Of a stretch of 64,000 nt of DNA, positions 62,204 to 64,000 are shown piece by piece. The first letter of the stretch is position 1. Each line of letters opens with the position of its first letter. The notes below the pieces were generated by a model, which was not told where the DNA came from, ran no database searches, and was given only the letters and a program-made list of their open reading frames with translations. The position numbers and the translations under genes are program-made. The stretch is from an uncultured Ruminiclostridium sp. (GTDB taxonomy: Bacteria > Bacillota > Clostridia > Oscillospirales > Ruminococcaceae): NCBI GenBank assembly GCA_910579265.1, contig CAJTTE010000009.1, positions 62,001-126,000 on the forward strand. The letters run 5' to 3'.

Positions 62204-62719
62204 AATAAAATCGGAGCGATTCCACTGAAACGATACAATGTTCTCAGACATTAAAATAAAATCTTCCTCTTTACTTTGTCTGAGGTTATTATATCATAAA
62301 AAGAGCATAGCGAAGCGGAGCGATTCCACTGGAAGGATACAATGTTCTCAGACATCAAAATAAAATCTTCCTCTTTCCTTTGTCTGAGGTTATTATATCA
62401 TAAAAAGAGCATAGCGAAGCGGAGCGATTCCACAAAAACGATACAATGTTCTCAGACATTAAAATAAAATCTTCCTCTTTTCTTTGTCTGAGGTTATTAT
62501 ATCATAAAAAGAGCATAGCGAAGCGGAGCGATTCCACTGGAAGGATACAATGTTCTCAGACATTAAAATAAAATCTTCCTCTTTACTTTGTCTGAGGTTA
62601 TTATATCATAAAAAGAGCATAGCGAAGCGGAGCGATTCCACAAAAACGATACAATGTTCTCAGACATTAAAATAAAATCTTCCTCTTTTCTTTGTCTGAG
62701 GTTATTATATCATAAAAGT
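62204..62719 (-). repeat. 104-base mini-ORF repeat array C (five units)
   Basis: Five units with an exact 104-base period (unit starts on the plus strand 62212, 62316, 62420, 62524, 62628). On the minus strand each of four units encodes a full 34-residue mini-ORF (MSENIVSF[LQ]WNRSASLC, SFYDIITSDK, [VEG]KRKILF). Its stop overlaps the next start as TAATG three times and TGATG once. The last unit leaves the repeat after NRS. Units alternate in type (L then Q at residue 9), suggesting a two-unit duplication. AAAGAGGAAG lies before each ATG. It lies between convergent genes. Confidence 0.9.
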
Positions 62720-62773
62720 AAAGGCTTGCAAATTCCCGGCGGCATAATTGAAATAGTGAAAAAGGTTTGATCC

Positions 62774-64000
62774 CTATATGCTGATATCCGTGGATATGCA
62801 TTTTACGCCGTTTAATTTTTCGCTTAACGAATCCGGCTGAGATGTTCCGGCATAAAGAGTAAATTTTTTTCCGTAAATCATTCTTTCGCCCTTTTCATCT
62901 ACTGCGGTAAAGGCCGCTTGAGATACGGGAATTTGAATTTGTATCTTTTCACCCGGGTTCAGCGATACTCTTTTGAATCCGCACAGGCTGTAATTCGGTA
63001 CTGAATGTTCGCTGTAATCCTTGACGTATAACTGAATTACGTCTTCCGTATGGCGGGTTCCGATGTTTTCCGCTTCAATATACGCCGTTTTGTTGTCAAA
63101 TGAGACCGAATTGCACACGGTTTTTGAATATGTCAGACCGTATCCAAAAGGATAAAGAACATTGTCCTTAACATAGCGGTAGGTTCGGTTTTTCATAGAA
63201 TAATCGGTAAAATCAGGAAGCAATTCCGTCTTTTCATAAAAAGTAACCGGAAGCTTTCCTGAAGGAGAAATATCCCCGAAAAGTATTTCGGCAAGAGCTT
63301 TACCGCCCTGTGAACCTGGATACCATGCATGAATCAGCGCGTCGGCGTCTTCCTCGATATTTATTGAACTTCCCGCTGCGCAAACTACGATTACGGGTTT
63401 TCCCGTGCCGATAATTTTACTCAGCAGTGTTCTTTGGCATTCCGGAAGTCTGAGATCGTTTTTATCACCGGAGGAAAATTCATTACCGGTATCTCCTTCC
63501 TCTCCTTCTATCGAAGAATCAAGACCAAGGCACATTATTATTACGTCGGAGCATTCTGCAACGGCAAGAGCCTCGGCTATTCTGTCTCCCTCTTTTGCGA
63601 GGGTTGATTCTCTGTCCTTATAAAGATGAGAGCCGGGAGCGTATATGACTCTGCCGCTGAATCTGTTGCGTATTCCGGATAAGAACGTTATATAATTGTC
63701 GGATGTGCCGCAGTAATTTCCCTCAAGGGCAATTCTGCTGTCGCTGTTGGGGCCGATAACGCCTATAGTTTTTATTGACGCTTCATTAAGAGGAAGAATG
63801 CCGTTATTTTTGAGCATTACCATAGAACGCTCCGCGCATTTAAGGCTGTGGGCCTCATGTTCCTGCGAAGCTACGGTCTCATACGGAATATTGTCGTATT
63901 CGGTTTTGCTGTCAAACATGCCCAGACGTATTCGCGTGCGCATGGCGTGGATGCAGGCCCGGCGAATATCTTCCTTTTCGATCAACCCTTTTTTAAGAGC
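62774..64000 (-). CDS. GH3 beta-glucosidase/xylosidase-like protein, N-terminus beyond window
   Basis: The frame is open to the right edge, so the N-terminal (TIM-barrel) domain with the nucleophile is missing here; 408 codons are seen. The visible part has the end of the first domain (RIRLGMFD), the GH3 C-terminal alpha/beta domain (MVMLKNNGILPLNEASIKTI, VIGPNSDSRIALEGNYCGT) with the acid/base region EGEEGDTGNEFSSGDKNDL, and a fibronectin type III-like domain (about the last 120 residues, from SFDNKTAYIEAENIG). No signal peptide can be judged. It would release terminal sugars from oligosaccharides, in line with the GH9 and GH27 genes. Confidence 0.9.
   Translation of the reverse strand, partial: ALKKGLIEKEDIRRACIHAMRTRIRLGMFDSKTEYDNIPYETVASQEHEAHSLKCAERSMVMLKNNGILPLNEASIKTIGVIGPNSDSRIALEGNYCGTSDNYITFLSGIRNRFSGRVIYAPGSHLYKDRESTLAKEGDRIAEALAVAECSDVIIMCLGLDSSIEGEEGDTGNEFSSGDKNDLRLPECQRTLLSKIIGTGKPVIVVCAAGSSINIEEDADALIHAWYPGSQGGKALAEILFGDISPSGKLPVTFYEKTELLPDFTDYSMKNRTYRYVKDNVLYPFGYGLTYSKTVCNSVSFDNKTAYIEAENIGTRHTEDVIQLYVKDYSEHSVPNYSLCGFKRVSLNPGEKIQIQIPVSQAAFTAVDEKGERMIYGKKFTLYAGTSQPDSLSEKLNGVKCISTDISI

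Noticed and set aside
62204..62719. CRISPR array
   Set aside because: The units are directly adjacent 104-base near-identical copies with no variable spacers and no cas genes nearby.

Overview
The window looks like a chromosomal segment of a Gram-positive, plant-fibre-degrading gut or rumen Clostridium-class bacterium, most like Ruminococcus/Oscillospiraceae. The pointers are the complete Firmicutes-type S10-spc-alpha ribosomal operon (adk and map with a KOW gene before infA, zinc-type S14 and L36, zinc-free S4), a GH9 cellulase with CBM3-type modules, GH27 and GH3 glycosidases, an oxygen-sensitive 2-hydroxyacyl-CoA dehydratase-type activase, and AAAGGAGG-like ribosome binding sites. The genus is an inference; no rRNA gene is present.

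Layout. 1-5.2 kb (minus strand): the N-terminal part of a 2-hydroxyacyl-CoA dehydratase-activase family protein, then two secreted CAP-domain proteins. 6.3-7.6 kb: GH27 alpha-galactosidase. 8.5-17.9 kb (plus): a loose biosynthetic island with an acyltransferase, acyl carrier protein, a fused ketosynthase/chain-length-factor-like protein, ketoreductase, dehydratase, phosphopantetheinyl transferase and flavoprotein reductase, i.e. a self-contained type II polyketide or fatty-acid-like set. 18.7-36.5 kb: the S10-spc-alpha operon from rpsJ to rplQ, with a promoter at the start and a terminator at the end. 36.6-40.8 kb: a lipase-like hydrolase, rimM, trmD and ptsH (HPr). 41.5-46.7 kb: a lipoprotein, a membrane-anchored lipase, a lipid-anchored GH9 cellulase and a small membrane protein. 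47.2 kb: tRNA-Arg(CCG). 47.6-52.1 kb: an SCP2 protein, an orphan solute-binding lipoprotein, an HD-GYP sensor and a membrane protein. 53.1-58.2 kb (minus): HD protein, CmpB-like membrane protein, zinc-ribbon protein and OadB/OadG sodium-pump subunits. 58.4-62.1 kb: zinc-ribbon membrane protein, M20 dipeptidase and Gfo/Idh/MocA oxidoreductase. 62.8-64 kb: the C-terminal part of a GH3 glycosidase.

The most unusual content is in the spacers. A 180-bp element with TTAA-ended terminal inverted repeats (MITE-like) occurs five times as clear near-full copies, once slightly longer and once or twice as decayed copies; in two places its end supplies the stop codon of a gene. A separate 104-bp unit forms tandem arrays at 39.7, 52.4 and 62.2 kb. 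Most full units encode a 34-residue mini-ORF whose stop codon overlaps the start codon of the next unit (TAATG or TGATG). At least three other dispersed or duplicated palindromic families were seen, one of them inside the ribosomal operon between rplB and rpsS.

Functionally the window joins the translation core (ribosomal proteins, RNA polymerase alpha, SecY, RimM, TrmD, tRNA-Arg) with extracellular polysaccharide use (GH9, GH27, GH3, solute binding protein, HPr), anaerobic CoA or sodium-pump metabolism, and one candidate specialised-metabolite or unusual-lipid pathway.
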